In this document: piece by piece, positions 18,167 to 26,450 of the stretch
How positions within the stretch are numbered: position 1 is the first letter of the stretch
Layout of the letters: every line of letters begins with the position of its first letter
From: SAR202-VII-2 sp965263165
Lineage (GTDB): Bacteria > Chloroflexota > Dehalococcoidia > Lucifugimonadales > SAR202-VII-2
Direction: 5' to 3'
DNA: 64,000 bases
NCBI GenBank assembly: GCA_965263165.1
Contig: OZ253584.1
Coordinates: 62,001-126,000 of the forward strand
Made by a program: the position numbers and the translations under genes
The notes under the pieces: generated by a model
Database searches by the model: none
What the model was told of the DNA's origin: nothing
The model's input: only the letters and a program-made list of their open reading frames with translations

Positions 18167-18195
18167 ACTATAGCACAGGGGTTGTGGTTATGCAA
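18167..18195 (-). promoter_or_regulatory. sigma70-type promoter of the nuo operon
   Basis: Reading the minus strand, TTGCAT (18195-18190), a 17-nt spacer ending in TGTGC, and TATAGT (18172-18167). Transcription would start about 30 nt before the nuoA ribosome binding site. The spacer end TGTGC just before the -10 box is the same as in the promoters of the repeated elements near 44.7, 45.3 and 52.3 kb. Confidence 0.65.
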
Positions 18196-18261
18196 GTGAA
18201 TTTTTGAACGAACTTATCTCGAGGCCCCTGCGCCCCCGCTATGCCGCAATCGCCATAACGC

Positions 18262-18267
18262 TATAAT
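18262..18267 (+). promoter_or_regulatory. Consensus -10 box for the divergent gene at 18305
   Basis: A perfect TATAAT (18262-18267) lies 37 bp before the ATG. No good -35 box is seen 16-18 bp upstream, so this may be a weak or activated promoter. It points away from the nuo promoter across a 177-bp divergent region. Confidence 0.4.
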
Positions 18268-18304
18268 GGAAGCAGCCGGGTTCCTATTTCTTTTTGGGAG
18301 CAAC

Positions 18305-19057
18305 ATGGCCCTCGTCTTTGACCTTGGCTCTCCAAACCATCCCAAGGGACACGCCCTTCTCTACTTCGAGGACAGCGCACAGCGCGGACGGTGGCTCTCC
18401 ACCTACGTGGTGGTCCTACCCGTGAAGGTCGACCTCTCCAAGTATCTGCCCCCCATGTTCCTGTCCCAGGCGCAGATGGGCAGCCTGGACATCCAGGACA
18501 TGTCCGCCTTCGCCTTCCCCCCCGTGCCGGAGCCGGTCGACAGCCGAGACTGGCTGGAGCAGCTCGCCTCCCTACGCGGCGACGACCTCATCAATGGCGG
18601 AACACTGTCCAGCCAGGACCTGCAACGCTCGATGATGGCCATCAACGAGTTCGTCCGGGAATACGACAGCCTGTGCCAGCACTACCAAGGCGCCGCCACC
18701 GTCCCCGCCGTTGAGCCTCAACCCCCAGCCGAGCTTTCCGTCTCCCATTTCATGTATGAGTTCATGACCCCCAGCGAGCGGCTTGGAGATCTGTCCAAGC
18801 TGATCGGCAAGCTCCAGTTTGCCGTTGCCGGCCCCGACGCCCAGATGGTGGAGGAAACCAAGGGAGAGCTCCGGGCCATCGCATCCCACTTCGCCGAGCA
18901 CTTCTGGATGGACCGGCTCCTCGACGCAGCCGGAAGCTCGGACGACCGGGACCGGCGGCTTGCCCGACTCTACCTCGACCGCTGCTACCGCTTGGTGGAC
19001 GAGGACTACCTAAAGGCCAAGCAAATAGAGGAAGAGATCCTCCGGCTCGGCTCATAG
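18305..19057 (+). CDS. Uncharacterised soluble protein
   Basis: A 250-residue protein I do not recognise. The ATG at 18305 follows GGGAGCAAC. No signal peptide or membrane segment is seen. The N-terminal part (about 1-110) is strand-rich and mentions no known catalytic motif. Residues about 110-130 and the C-terminal third are helical and charged, ending in DEDYLKAKQIEEEILRLGS. A proline-rich linker (VPAVEPQPPAELS) separates the halves. It is divergent from nuo and stands alone, so context gives little help. Codon use and base composition match the neighbours, arguing for a real resident gene. Confidence 0.75.
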   Translation: MALVFDLGSPNHPKGHALLYFEDSAQRGRWLSTYVVVLPVKVDLSKYLPPMFLSQAQMGSLDIQDMSAFAFPPVPEPVDSRDWLEQLASLRGDDLINGGTLSSQDLQRSMMAINEFVREYDSLCQHYQGAATVPAVEPQPPAELSVSHFMYEFMTPSERLGDLSKLIGKLQFAVAGPDAQMVEETKGELRAIASHFAEHFWMDRLLDAAGSSDDRDRRLARLYLDRCYRLVDEDYLKAKQIEEEILRLGS

Positions 19058-19087
19058 CGGAGACAGGCCCAGGCGCCCCTCCACGGC

Positions 19088-19579
19088 TCACAGCGGAGGC
19101 AGGCCCAGGTGTTCCTTAACGAGGCGAAGGGCGGCGTGGGCCGCCCTTTCCTTATTGGCCATGCGGTCAGCGCTGCCCCACCGATGCTCCACCGCCGTTT
19201 CCACGCCCCCGCCAGCCGACAGGGCGACCCAAAACGTGCCCAGGGGCTTCTCCGGCGATCCTCCAGTAGGGCCCGCCACCCCCGTCGCCGAGACCCCCAG
19301 GTCCGCGCCGAACAGCGTTCTGGCCTGCCGAGCCATGGCCAAGGCCATCTCCCGACTCACCGCGCCCCGCTCGGGATGAATGTCGGGGTCCACGCCCAAC
19401 ACCCGGCTCTTGGCATCCCCCGCGTAGGCGATGATGCCCCCAAGGAAGTACCGGCTTGCCCCGGACGGAGCGCACAGCAGGTGCCCTATATAGCCGGCCG
19501 TATCGGCCTCTGCGGTGGCAATGGTCAGCCCTCGGCGCGTCATTTCTGCGGCCATCGCCTGTATCTCGCTCGTGTCCAT
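19088..19579 (-). CDS. CinA C-terminal (PncC-like) domain protein with altered active site
   Basis: A 163-residue stand-alone domain of the CinA/PncC family, which deamidates nicotinamide mononucleotide in NAD recycling. The ATG at 19579 follows GGAGGGA. Family marks are RYFLGGIIAYAGDAKSRVLG, GAVSREMALAMARQA, VSATGVAGPTGGSPEKPLGT. The conserved ESCTGG motif, which supplies the catalytic serine, reads EADTAG here, with alanine in place of serine. The protein may be inactive as an amidase or use another residue. It converges with the unknown gene at 18305, leaving 30 bp between them. Confidence 0.8.
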   Translation of the reverse strand: MDTSEIQAMAAEMTRRGLTIATAEADTAGYIGHLLCAPSGASRYFLGGIIAYAGDAKSRVLGVDPDIHPERGAVSREMALAMARQARTLFGADLGVSATGVAGPTGGSPEKPLGTFWVALSAGGGVETAVEHRWGSADRMANKERAAHAALRLVKEHLGLPPL

Positions 19580-19790
19580 GCGTCCCTCCGCCACTCTTGT
19601 AACATGTTCCCGGCAGCGCTGCCACTGAACCCCTGGTCGGCCCGCGACAACCACGCCCGCCCGGCGCGCCCACGCTCTCGCCAGCCGCCAAAGATTAACA
19701 ATAACGTCACACCGTTGTAACAACCCTGAAACATTTGCAAGCTACGGTCAGCCTACCGCTTGTGCGCGATTTCACAGGAAGGGGGTTCCA
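19580..19790. other. Divergent intergenic region before amt
   Basis: No gene is supported here. It is AT-richer around 19690-19745. A clear AGGAAGGGGG ribosome binding site (19778-19787) precedes the amt ATG. I could not find a convincing -35/-10 pair or a sigma54-type GG-N10-GC element. Confidence 0.5.
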
Positions 19791-21008
19791 ATGGACTCAG
19801 GCCACACCGCTTGGATTTTGGTGTCTTCCGCGCTGGTCTTACTCATGACGCCGGGCCTGGCGTTCTTCTACGGCGGACTGGTGCGCGGCAAGAACGTGCT
19901 CAGCACCATCATGTACAGCTTCTCTGCGATGGGCGTCGTGAGCATCGTCTGGGTGCTCTGGGGCTACAGCCTGGCATTCGGCCCCGACGTAGCCAAGATC
20001 AGCGGAGACCTGGCATTCCTGGGATTCAGAGGCGTTGGCCAAACCCCTGGACCGTACTCTGACGTAATCCCCCACCAGGTGTTCGCCCTCTTCCAGATGA
20101 TGTTCGCCATCATCACCCCCGCGCTGATTACCGGCGCTTTCGCCGAGCGGTTCAAGTTCAGCACCTATCTGGTCTTCCTGGTCCTCTGGCTCACCCTCGT
20201 CTACTCCCCGATAGCCCACTGGGTATGGGGAGGCGGATGGATTGGCGAGCTTGGCGCCCTCGACTTCGCCGGAGGCACGGTCGTTCACATCAACTCCGGC
20301 GTGGCTGCGCTGGCTGCCGCCATCATGGTCGGTAAGCGCCGGGGCCTGGGACGGGAACCCATGGAACCCCACAACATCCCCTACGTGGTGCTTGGGGCTG
20401 CGTTGCTCTGGTTCGGTTGGTTCGGATTCAACGCCGGAAGCGCCCTGGCCGCCGACGGACTTGCCGGCAACGCCTTCCTGGTCACCAACACCGCCGCCGC
20501 CGCCGCCGCTCTCACCTGGATGACCCTGGCCTGGATGGTGAGCGGCAAGCCCAGCGTGGTGGCCGCGGCTTCGGGCGCCGTTGCCGGATTGGTGGCCATA
20601 ACGCCGGCGGCGGGCTTCGTGGGGCCCCTGGCGGCCATCGTCATCGGTATGGGAGCGGGGACCTTCTGCTTCCTGGCCCTGCGCCTTCGCACTCGCCTCG
20701 GCTACGACGACGCCCTGGACGTCTTCGCAGTCCATGGCATTGGCGGCATGTGGGGGGCCATCGCCACCGGAATATTCGCCAGCGTCGCTATCAACGCGGG
20801 CATCGGGCTGGAAGGGCTCATCACCGGAGAGGTCGAGCTCTTCTGGAAGCAGATCGTGGCGGTTGCCGCCACCATGGCCTACTCCTTCATCGTGACCGCG
20901 GTGATATTGAAAGTGCTGGATGTTATCATGGGCCTCAGGGCTACGGAGGCTCAGGAGATGGAAGGGCTTGACATCAACCAGCATGGCGAGCGGGCCTACT
21001 CAGACTGA
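19791..21008 (+). CDS. amt: Ammonium transporter
   Basis: An Amt/Rh channel of 405 residues with about 11 membrane helices. The pore histidine pair is present: His166 in VVHINSG and His315 in FAVHGIGG (E. coli H168/H318). Other marks are TPGLAFFYGGLVRGKN near the N-terminus and FGWFGFNAGSALA. There is no cleavable signal sequence, so the N-terminus is the first transmembrane helix. The next gene, 44 bp downstream, encodes a PII protein, the usual partner that blocks the channel when nitrogen is sufficient. Confidence 0.96.
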   Translation: MDSGHTAWILVSSALVLLMTPGLAFFYGGLVRGKNVLSTIMYSFSAMGVVSIVWVLWGYSLAFGPDVAKISGDLAFLGFRGVGQTPGPYSDVIPHQVFALFQMMFAIITPALITGAFAERFKFSTYLVFLVLWLTLVYSPIAHWVWGGGWIGELGALDFAGGTVVHINSGVAALAAAIMVGKRRGLGREPMEPHNIPYVVLGAALLWFGWFGFNAGSALAADGLAGNAFLVTNTAAAAAALTWMTLAWMVSGKPSVVAAASGAVAGLVAITPAAGFVGPLAAIVIGMGAGTFCFLALRLRTRLGYDDALDVFAVHGIGGMWGAIATGIFASVAINAGIGLEGLITGEVELFWKQIVAVAATMAYSFIVTAVILKVLDVIMGLRATEAQEMEGLDINQHGERAYSD

Positions 21009-21052
21009 ACAAGGCCCATTGCCGCACTGAAACCACACGGGAGCCTTACACG

Positions 21053-21397
21053 ATGAACAAAATCGAGGCCATCATACGGCCTGAAAAACTTACCGAAGTG
21101 AAGGATGCCCTGGCCGACATCGGCGTCGTGGGGATGAACACGGAACACGTCACCGGCCGGGGCCGGCAGAAAGGCGTCGTTGTCCACGAAGGGCGGGGCG
21201 CCCAACCTATGACCATCGACATGCTGCCGAAGGTAAAGGTCAACGTCGTTGTCGCCGACGAGGACACCGAGAAGGTGTGCCAGACCATTGTCGAAGCAGC
21301 GCGGACCGGGGAAATCGGGGACGGCAAGGTCTTCATCATCCCTGTCTCGCAGGTCATCAGGGTCCGCACCGGCGAGCGGGGTGACGAGGCCATCTAG
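21053..21397 (+). CDS. glnK: PII nitrogen regulatory protein lacking the uridylylation tyrosine
   Basis: A 114-residue PII signal protein. It has the N-terminal KIEAIIRPEKL strand, the T-loop start GRGRQKG, the B-loop region ARTGEIGDGKVFIIPV with the ATP-binding residues, and RVRTGERG at the end. The T-loop reads VVVHEGRGAQPMTIDMLPK. The tyrosine that is uridylylated in proteobacterial GlnB/GlnK (AEY) is missing, and the loop is two residues longer. Regulation is therefore probably by ligand binding alone. Linked to amt, so GlnK-like function is inferred. Confidence 0.93.
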   Translation: MNKIEAIIRPEKLTEVKDALADIGVVGMNTEHVTGRGRQKGVVVHEGRGAQPMTIDMLPKVKVNVVVADEDTEKVCQTIVEAARTGEIGDGKVFIIPVSQVIRVRTGERGDEAI

Positions 21398-21440
21398 CCC
21401 ACTTCCCAGGAACGCTGCTGCAAACGCGAGGAGGGCGAAT

Positions 21441-21474
21441 CCCTACCTTTCCCCGAGTACGGGGAAAGGTAGGG
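21441..21474. repeat. Perfect 14-bp inverted repeat
   Basis: The arms CCCTACCTTTCCCC and GGGGAAAGGTAGGG flank the loop GAGTAC. It follows the glnK stop by 43 bp and may end transcription, although no T-run follows. Its core resembles a dispersed inverted repeat seen at 42034, 44396, 45688, 45850 and 52270. Confidence 0.7.
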
Positions 21475-21508
21475 ATGGGGGTCTCGTCCCTTCCCCGTCG
21501 CACGAATC

Positions 21509-21547
21509 AGAGAAAGGGGACGGCAAAATTTGCCGTCCCCTTTCTCT
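21509..21547. repeat. Perfect 19-bp inverted repeat
   Basis: Arms of 19 bp (21509-21527 and 21529-21547) around a single central base, reading AGAGAAAGGGGACGGCAAA on the left. Such a near-perfect palindrome would form a cruciform or a very stable RNA hairpin. It sits 35 bp after the previous hairpin. No coding feature overlaps it. It may be a terminator or a palindromic repeat unit. Confidence 0.7.
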
Positions 21548-21670
21548 TCTCCCCTCTCCACCCGCGGCGCGGCCAACTGGGCGCTTCCTGGCGGAACCCG
21601 CTGGTTGTATGCTAGTGGCTGGCCCCCCGCCGAGGCGGGAGGGCCTCTTTCCGGCCTCTTGACGAACGAT

Positions 21671-22168
21671 ATGGATACCCTCTTTCAGAACATCCCCGGA
21701 CCGCTGGCCGCGTTCCTATCCGCCATGCTGCCCATTGGAGAACTGCGGCTGGCGATTCCTCTGGCCATCGTCCACTTCAAGATGCCGTGGCAGCAGGCAT
21801 TCTTCTACGCCGTCTTGGGCAACCTGGCGCCGGTGATACCCCTGCTGCTGGGCCTGGGGCTGGCATCCAGAATGCTGACCAGCTTCTCCAACCCCCTGGG
21901 ACGGTTCCTCCAATGGCGCGAAAGCCGCCTTCGCTCCTCCTACGGGGCCCGATTCCAGCGTTACGGCGCCATCGCCCTCCTGCCCATCGTCGCCATTCCC
22001 CTGCCTCTCACCGGCGCCTGGACCGGGTGCCTCGCCGCCTGGGCCTTCCAGATACCCTTTCGCAAGGCCTTTCCGGCCATCGCCGGCGGCGTGCTCATCT
22101 CCGGGGTCATCGTCACGGCCCTCGTGCAGCTCAGCGTGGACGTCCCCTTCCTGCGCAGCTTCAATTAG
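21671..22168 (+). CDS. Small multidrug export (COG2426)-type membrane protein
   Basis: A 165-residue membrane protein with four to five hydrophobic segments. The family pattern is visible in MLPIGELRLAIPLAI near the N-terminus and IALLPIVAIPLPLTGAWTG in the middle. The ATG at 21671 is preferred because it begins the family fold; a longer frame upstream runs through the palindromes. The family name refers to an export role that is poorly tested. It shares the SNARE-associated/DedA-like half-helix look but is shorter. Confidence 0.8.
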   Translation: MDTLFQNIPGPLAAFLSAMLPIGELRLAIPLAIVHFKMPWQQAFFYAVLGNLAPVIPLLLGLGLASRMLTSFSNPLGRFLQWRESRLRSSYGARFQRYGAIALLPIVAIPLPLTGAWTGCLAAWAFQIPFRKAFPAIAGGVLISGVIVTALVQLSVDVPFLRSFN

Positions 22169-22259
22169 CCTGCCCCAGTCTGGCGCCGGCCCGCCGTTCC
22201 TTGCCACCCCCGCCGCGGCCTCGCTATCATGGCTGGCGTCAGGAAGGGGGCTCAACGCA

Positions 22260-23054
22260 ATGGATCTCGGCATCAAGGACAAAGTGGCCATCGTCGGCGG
22301 CGCCAGCAAGGGCATGGGCAGGGCCACCGCCGGGCGCCTGGCCGTGGAGGGAGCCAATGTGACCCTCGTGGCCAGAGGCGAAGCCGGTCTCGCCAAAGCC
22401 GCCGAGGAAATCGCCGGCATCTCGTCGCCTGGACAGGTCCACGCCGTCTCAGCCGACCTGTCCCGTCCGGAAAGCATCGACCGGATCATTCAGGAGACCC
22501 TCGACACCTTCGGCAGGCTGGACATTCTCGTGAACAACGTCGGCGGGCCGCCTCCGGCGCTGGCCGCCAACGCCACGGAAGAGCAGTGGCGAGCCGCCTT
22601 GGAGCAGAACTTCTTCAGCGTCCAGCGCATGTGCGTTCAGGCCGTTCCCCTGATGCAGCAGCAGGGCGGCGGCCGCATCGTCACGGTGCTCTCCTACTCG
22701 CTTAAGGAGCCGGTGGCAAACCTCGTCCTGTCCAACGCCGTCCGAATGGCCGCCCTCGGCTTCAGCAAGACCCTCGCCAACGAGGTGGGGCGGCACAACA
22801 TCACGGTCAACGTCGTTGGGCCTGGCGCCGTCATGACGGAGCGGTACCTGTCGCTTGTGAACGGCTGGGCCGGCGAGGCCGGGGTCTCATCAGAGGAGAT
22901 CCTGCGCAGGAACGCCGCGGCGATTCCCCTAGGCAGAATAGGGCGGCCCGAGGAGATGGCCGACCTCATCGCCTTTCTTGTGTCTGCGCGAGCCAGCTAC
23001 ATCACCGGCGCCTTCATACCCCTGGACGGGGGCCTCATCCGGGCCCCTCTCTAA
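22260..23054 (+). CDS. Short-chain dehydrogenase/reductase, atypical active site
   Basis: A 264-residue SDR. The cofactor motif is GGASKGMG near the N-terminus, then NNVGGPPP, and the C-terminal GAFIPLDGG. The usual YxxxK pair is absent: the region reads LVLSNAVRMAALGFSKTLA, with no tyrosine. This LSNxxR pattern recurs, as far as I recall, in a recognised FabG-like subgroup, so it is not random decay. Catalytic activity and substrate are unclear. The ribosome binding site is GGAAGGGGG. It is followed 38 bp later by hisS. Confidence 0.88.
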   Translation: MDLGIKDKVAIVGGASKGMGRATAGRLAVEGANVTLVARGEAGLAKAAEEIAGISSPGQVHAVSADLSRPESIDRIIQETLDTFGRLDILVNNVGGPPPALAANATEEQWRAALEQNFFSVQRMCVQAVPLMQQQGGGRIVTVLSYSLKEPVANLVLSNAVRMAALGFSKTLANEVGRHNITVNVVGPGAVMTERYLSLVNGWAGEAGVSSEEILRRNAAAIPLGRIGRPEEMADLIAFLVSARASYITGAFIPLDGGLIRAPL

Positions 23055-23091
23055 CCCCGGCCAACGCGCCGCTCTAGACAAGGAGCATAGC

Positions 23092-24348
23092 TTGCGCTTC
23101 CAAGCGCCCAGAGGCACAACCGACACCCTGCCCGACGAGCAGGCGTATTGGCGTTACGTCCAAGAATGCGCCTCCACGCTCTCGCAGACTTATGGGTACG
23201 GCCGTATAGACACCCCCATCTTCGAAGACACCGGCCTCTTCATACGCACCGTCGGCGAATCTACGGACATCGTCGACAAGGAGATGTACACCTTCCAAGA
23301 CCGCGGCAACGACGCCCTGACCCTGCGCCCCGAAGGCACCGCGCCGGTCTGCCGGGCCTACCTCGAGCATGGTCTCCACAACCTGCCGCAGCCGGTGCGC
23401 CTGTACTACTTGATACCACTCTTTCGCTACGACCGTCCTCAGGCGGGCCGGTACCGTCAGTTTCACCAGTTCGGCGTCGAGGCCATCGGGGACAGCGGCC
23501 CCGCCGTCGATGCCGAGGTTATCGAGCTTGCCTGGCGCTTCTACGAACGGCTGGGACTGCGCGGCCTCGCGTTGGCTCTAAACTCCATCGGCGACCGCGT
23601 TTGCCGGCCCCAATACCTGGAGCGCCTAGTGGAGTACTACACGCCCCACGCGGAGCGGCTGTGCCAGGACTGCAAGGACCGCCTTCAACGCAACCCCCTG
23701 CGGCTGCTCGACTGCAAGCAGGCGTCATGCCAGCCCTACGCAGCCCAAGCCCCGGTCTCCACCGATTCGTTGTGCCCGGACTGCAAGGAACACTGGGAAC
23801 GGCTCACCGCCTACCTGGATGACCTTGGCATCGCCTACTCCGTGGACCACAAGTTAGTGCGGGGCCTGGACTACTACACCCGGACCGTCTTCGAGATCCT
23901 GCCGCCCGCGGAAGGCGCTCAGAGCACCCTATGCGGAGGTGGCCGCTACGACGGTTTGATCGAGGAGTTGAGCGGCAAGCCCACGCCCGGAATCGGGTTT
24001 GCCCTTGGCATCGAGCGCACCATTCTCAACCTCAAGCGCCAGGGCGTCGCCATCCCCCCCATAGCCGCCCCAACCGTTGCCATCGCCCACCTTGGAGCGG
24101 AGGGTGGGCGGGCGGCCGTGAAGCTGGCGGCGGGTTTGCGCTCCTCCGGCATAGGAGCGGTGCTCCTTCCGGGTCAGAAGAGCCTCAAGAGCCAAATGCG
24201 CCACGCCGGCGCCCTCAACGCCCAGTGCGTCGTCATCATCGGCGAGAAGGAAGCCGCCGCCGGCGCGGCCGTGGTGCGCGACCTCGCCGCCGGAGAACAG
24301 CGCGAGGTCCCTCTAAGCGGCGTTGCCCAAGCAATTCACCAGGGATAA
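23092..24348 (+). CDS. hisS: Histidyl-tRNA synthetase
   Basis: A class II aminoacyl-tRNA synthetase of 418 residues that charges tRNA-His. Motif 1 lies around the N-terminal PRGTTDTLPDE region; motif 2 is TLRPEGTAPVCRAYLEHG and LFRYDRPQAGRYRQFHQFG; the histidine motifs are LVRGLDYYTRTVFE and GGGRYDGLIEELSG; motif 3 is PGIGFALGIER. The start is a TTG at 23092, six bases after AGGAG, giving LRFQAPRGT; no better start fits. A small cysteine-rich segment (CQDCKDR and CPDCKEHW) lies in the insertion domain. Confidence 0.95.
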   Translation: MRFQAPRGTTDTLPDEQAYWRYVQECASTLSQTYGYGRIDTPIFEDTGLFIRTVGESTDIVDKEMYTFQDRGNDALTLRPEGTAPVCRAYLEHGLHNLPQPVRLYYLIPLFRYDRPQAGRYRQFHQFGVEAIGDSGPAVDAEVIELAWRFYERLGLRGLALALNSIGDRVCRPQYLERLVEYYTPHAERLCQDCKDRLQRNPLRLLDCKQASCQPYAAQAPVSTDSLCPDCKEHWERLTAYLDDLGIAYSVDHKLVRGLDYYTRTVFEILPPAEGAQSTLCGGGRYDGLIEELSGKPTPGIGFALGIERTILNLKRQGVAIPPIAAPTVAIAHLGAEGGRAAVKLAAGLRSSGIGAVLLPGQKSLKSQMRHAGALNAQCVVIIGEKEAAAGAAVVRDLAAGEQREVPLSGVAQAIHQG

Positions 24349-24426
24349 CCTGCATGCGTCCGTGGATTGCAGCATAGCCAGATGGAGAAGATGGCACCGC
24401 TGGCGGCTTGTTCAGAGGGTCCCTAG

Positions 24427-25293
24427 ATGACACTACGCGAGATCACCATTGAGTCCCATGGGATTCCCACCCGCGTCTATGCCGCCGGTTCGGGGCCGGC
24501 AATCGTCCTGATTCACGGCCTTGGGGGAGCCGCCGTCACCTGGCGCCCCGCGTGGGAAGGGCTGGCGGACCGCTTCACCGTCATTGCCCCCGACCTGCCC
24601 GGACACGGCCGCAGCGGAGAACCCAAGGGCAAGTACGCCCTGAACGAGGCGCCCCCCTGGGTAGTGGGCCTGCTCGACTCCCTAGACATCGAAAAGGCGG
24701 CGCTGGTCGGACACTCCATGGGAGGACTGGTGGCCACGGCCACAGCCCTAGAACACCCAGGCCGCGTAACGGGCCTGGTGCTGGAGGACAGTGCCGGACT
24801 GGGCCGGGAAATCACACCTATGCTGCGGGTTCTGTCCATTCCTGTGCTGGGGGAGCTTCTGGTTCTGGCCTTCCGAAGGAGCATTCCCGTAGCCATCAAG
24901 AGGCTCGTCTACGATCCAACCACGGTCCCGCCCGATTTGCTCGAAGCGCTCCGCCGGGAACGAGCCGGACCAAAAAACATCAGAGCCTGGCTGCGGATGC
25001 TCCGCCTGGGCGTCGGCATTGGCGGCTTCAGGCCCGAAGTGCTCATGCTGGACGGATCGCCCCGCCTGGAGATGCCAACGCTGGTGCTCTGGGGGCGGCA
25101 GGACGCCGTGGTTTCCTTTCAGCACGGCGAGAGCGCAGCTGCGCGCATCCCCAACGGAATGTTGCACGTCTTCCCGGACTGTGGCCACCTACCCCACATC
25201 GAGCACGCCGGCGCCTTCAACGACCTGGTCGCCGCATTTCTAACCAACGGCCCAAACTCCCAGACCTCCAACGCATACGCGAACCACATTTAG
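24427..25293 (+). CDS. Alpha/beta-fold hydrolase
   Basis: A 288-residue hydrolase. The catalytic triad is readable: serine in GHSMGG (near residue 98), aspartate in GRQDAVV, histidine in CGHLPHIE. The oxyanion segment is IHGLGGAAVTWRP and the GHGRS motif follows. No signal peptide, so it acts in the cytoplasm. The substrate cannot be told; the fold is shared by esterases, epoxide hydrolases and C-C hydrolases. It stands between hisS and prfA without clear functional link. Confidence 0.88.
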   Translation: MTLREITIESHGIPTRVYAAGSGPAIVLIHGLGGAAVTWRPAWEGLADRFTVIAPDLPGHGRSGEPKGKYALNEAPPWVVGLLDSLDIEKAALVGHSMGGLVATATALEHPGRVTGLVLEDSAGLGREITPMLRVLSIPVLGELLVLAFRRSIPVAIKRLVYDPTTVPPDLLEALRRERAGPKNIRAWLRMLRLGVGIGGFRPEVLMLDGSPRLEMPTLVLWGRQDAVVSFQHGESAAARIPNGMLHVFPDCGHLPHIEHAGAFNDLVAAFLTNGPNSQTSNAYANHI

Positions 25294-25367
25294 CCCGGCG
25301 CCGGCCCCGCCATGCGCTATACTGAATCTGCGCCCTTCACTCAGGCGCCACCGAGGACGACGCCCCA

Positions 25368-26450
25368 ATGACCATGTCCAACAATATTCCCGTAGCCAGG
25401 CTCGAGGGCATCCTGACCCGCTACGAGGAGATCGAACAGCAGATGGCCCGGCCAGAGGTTGCCACCAACCACGACGAGGTCCTGCAACTGGCCCGCGAGA
25501 GGGCAACCCTTGAGGATGTCGTCACCCTCTACCGCGAGTACAAGGCAGCCACCGGCGCCCTGGGGGAAGCGCGGGAAATGCTCGGCGACCCCGAGCTGGA
25601 AGAATTGGCTCGAACCGAAGCCGATGCCCTGGAAGGGCGCTCGGAGGAACTCGAGCGACGCCTGCAGGGCACCCTCGTCTCCAAGGACCCCAACGACGAG
25701 AAGAACGTGATCATGGAAATCCGCGCAGGCACGGGGGGCGAGGAGGCCGCGATGTTCGCCGCCGACCTCTTCCGGGTCTACAGCCGCTACGCCGAGAGCC
25801 GGCGCTGGCATGTCGACGTCGTGGACAGCAATATGACCCCCACAGGAGGATTCAAGGAAATCGTCTTCGAGATCAGGGGCCGCGGGGCCTTCAGCCGTTT
25901 GAAGCACGAGAGCGGCGTGCACCGCGTGCAGCGCGTCCCTTCCACGGAGGCCAACGGCCGCATTCACACCTCCACCACCACCGTGGCCGTCCTTCCGGAG
26001 GCCGAGGAGGTGGAAGTCGGCATCAGCCCCGAGGACATTCGCACCGACATCTTTCACTCCGGCGGAGCAGGTGGGCAGAACGTCAACAAAGTGGCTACCG
26101 CCGTCCGCGTCACCCACCTCCCCACCGGCGTCGTCGTGGTCTGCCAGGATGAACGCTCCCAGCACCGCAACCGCAACAAGGCCATGACCGTTCTGCGAAC
26201 AAGGCTGTTGGACATAGAGACTCGCCGGAAGCAGGAAGAGACCGCGGCGGACCGCCGCTCCCAGGTCGGCTCCGGCGAGCGCGCCGAAAAGGTGCGAACC
26301 TACAACTTTGCCCAGAACCGCGTCACCGACCATCGCATCAATCTCACCACCTACAACCTCGATAGAATCCTGGAAGGGGACCTCGGCGAATTCGTCGACG
26401 CCCTCAGGGCCGACGAACACGCCCGCAAGCTGGAAGAGGCCGCCGTTTGA
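25368..26450 (+). CDS. prfA: Peptide chain release factor 1
   Basis: Releases nascent peptides at UAA and UAG. The 360-residue protein has the GGQ motif in SGGAGGQNVNKVATAV, which is methylated by PrmC. The stop-codon recognition motif PxT is PST (VQRVPSTEANGRIHTS); PAT or PVT is more usual. A likely ATG at 25368 (or two codons on) begins MTMSNNIPVARLEG. It overlaps prmC by four bases, the common prfA-prmC pairing. A possible -10 box TATACT lies at 25318-25323. Confidence 0.95.
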   Translation: MTMSNNIPVARLEGILTRYEEIEQQMARPEVATNHDEVLQLARERATLEDVVTLYREYKAATGALGEAREMLGDPELEELARTEADALEGRSEELERRLQGTLVSKDPNDEKNVIMEIRAGTGGEEAAMFAADLFRVYSRYAESRRWHVDVVDSNMTPTGGFKEIVFEIRGRGAFSRLKHESGVHRVQRVPSTEANGRIHTSTTTVAVLPEAEEVEVGISPEDIRTDIFHSGGAGGQNVNKVATAVRVTHLPTGVVVVCQDERSQHRNRNKAMTVLRTRLLDIETRRKQEETAADRRSQVGSGERAEKVRTYNFAQNRVTDHRINLTTYNLDRILEGDLGEFVDALRADEHARKLEEAAV

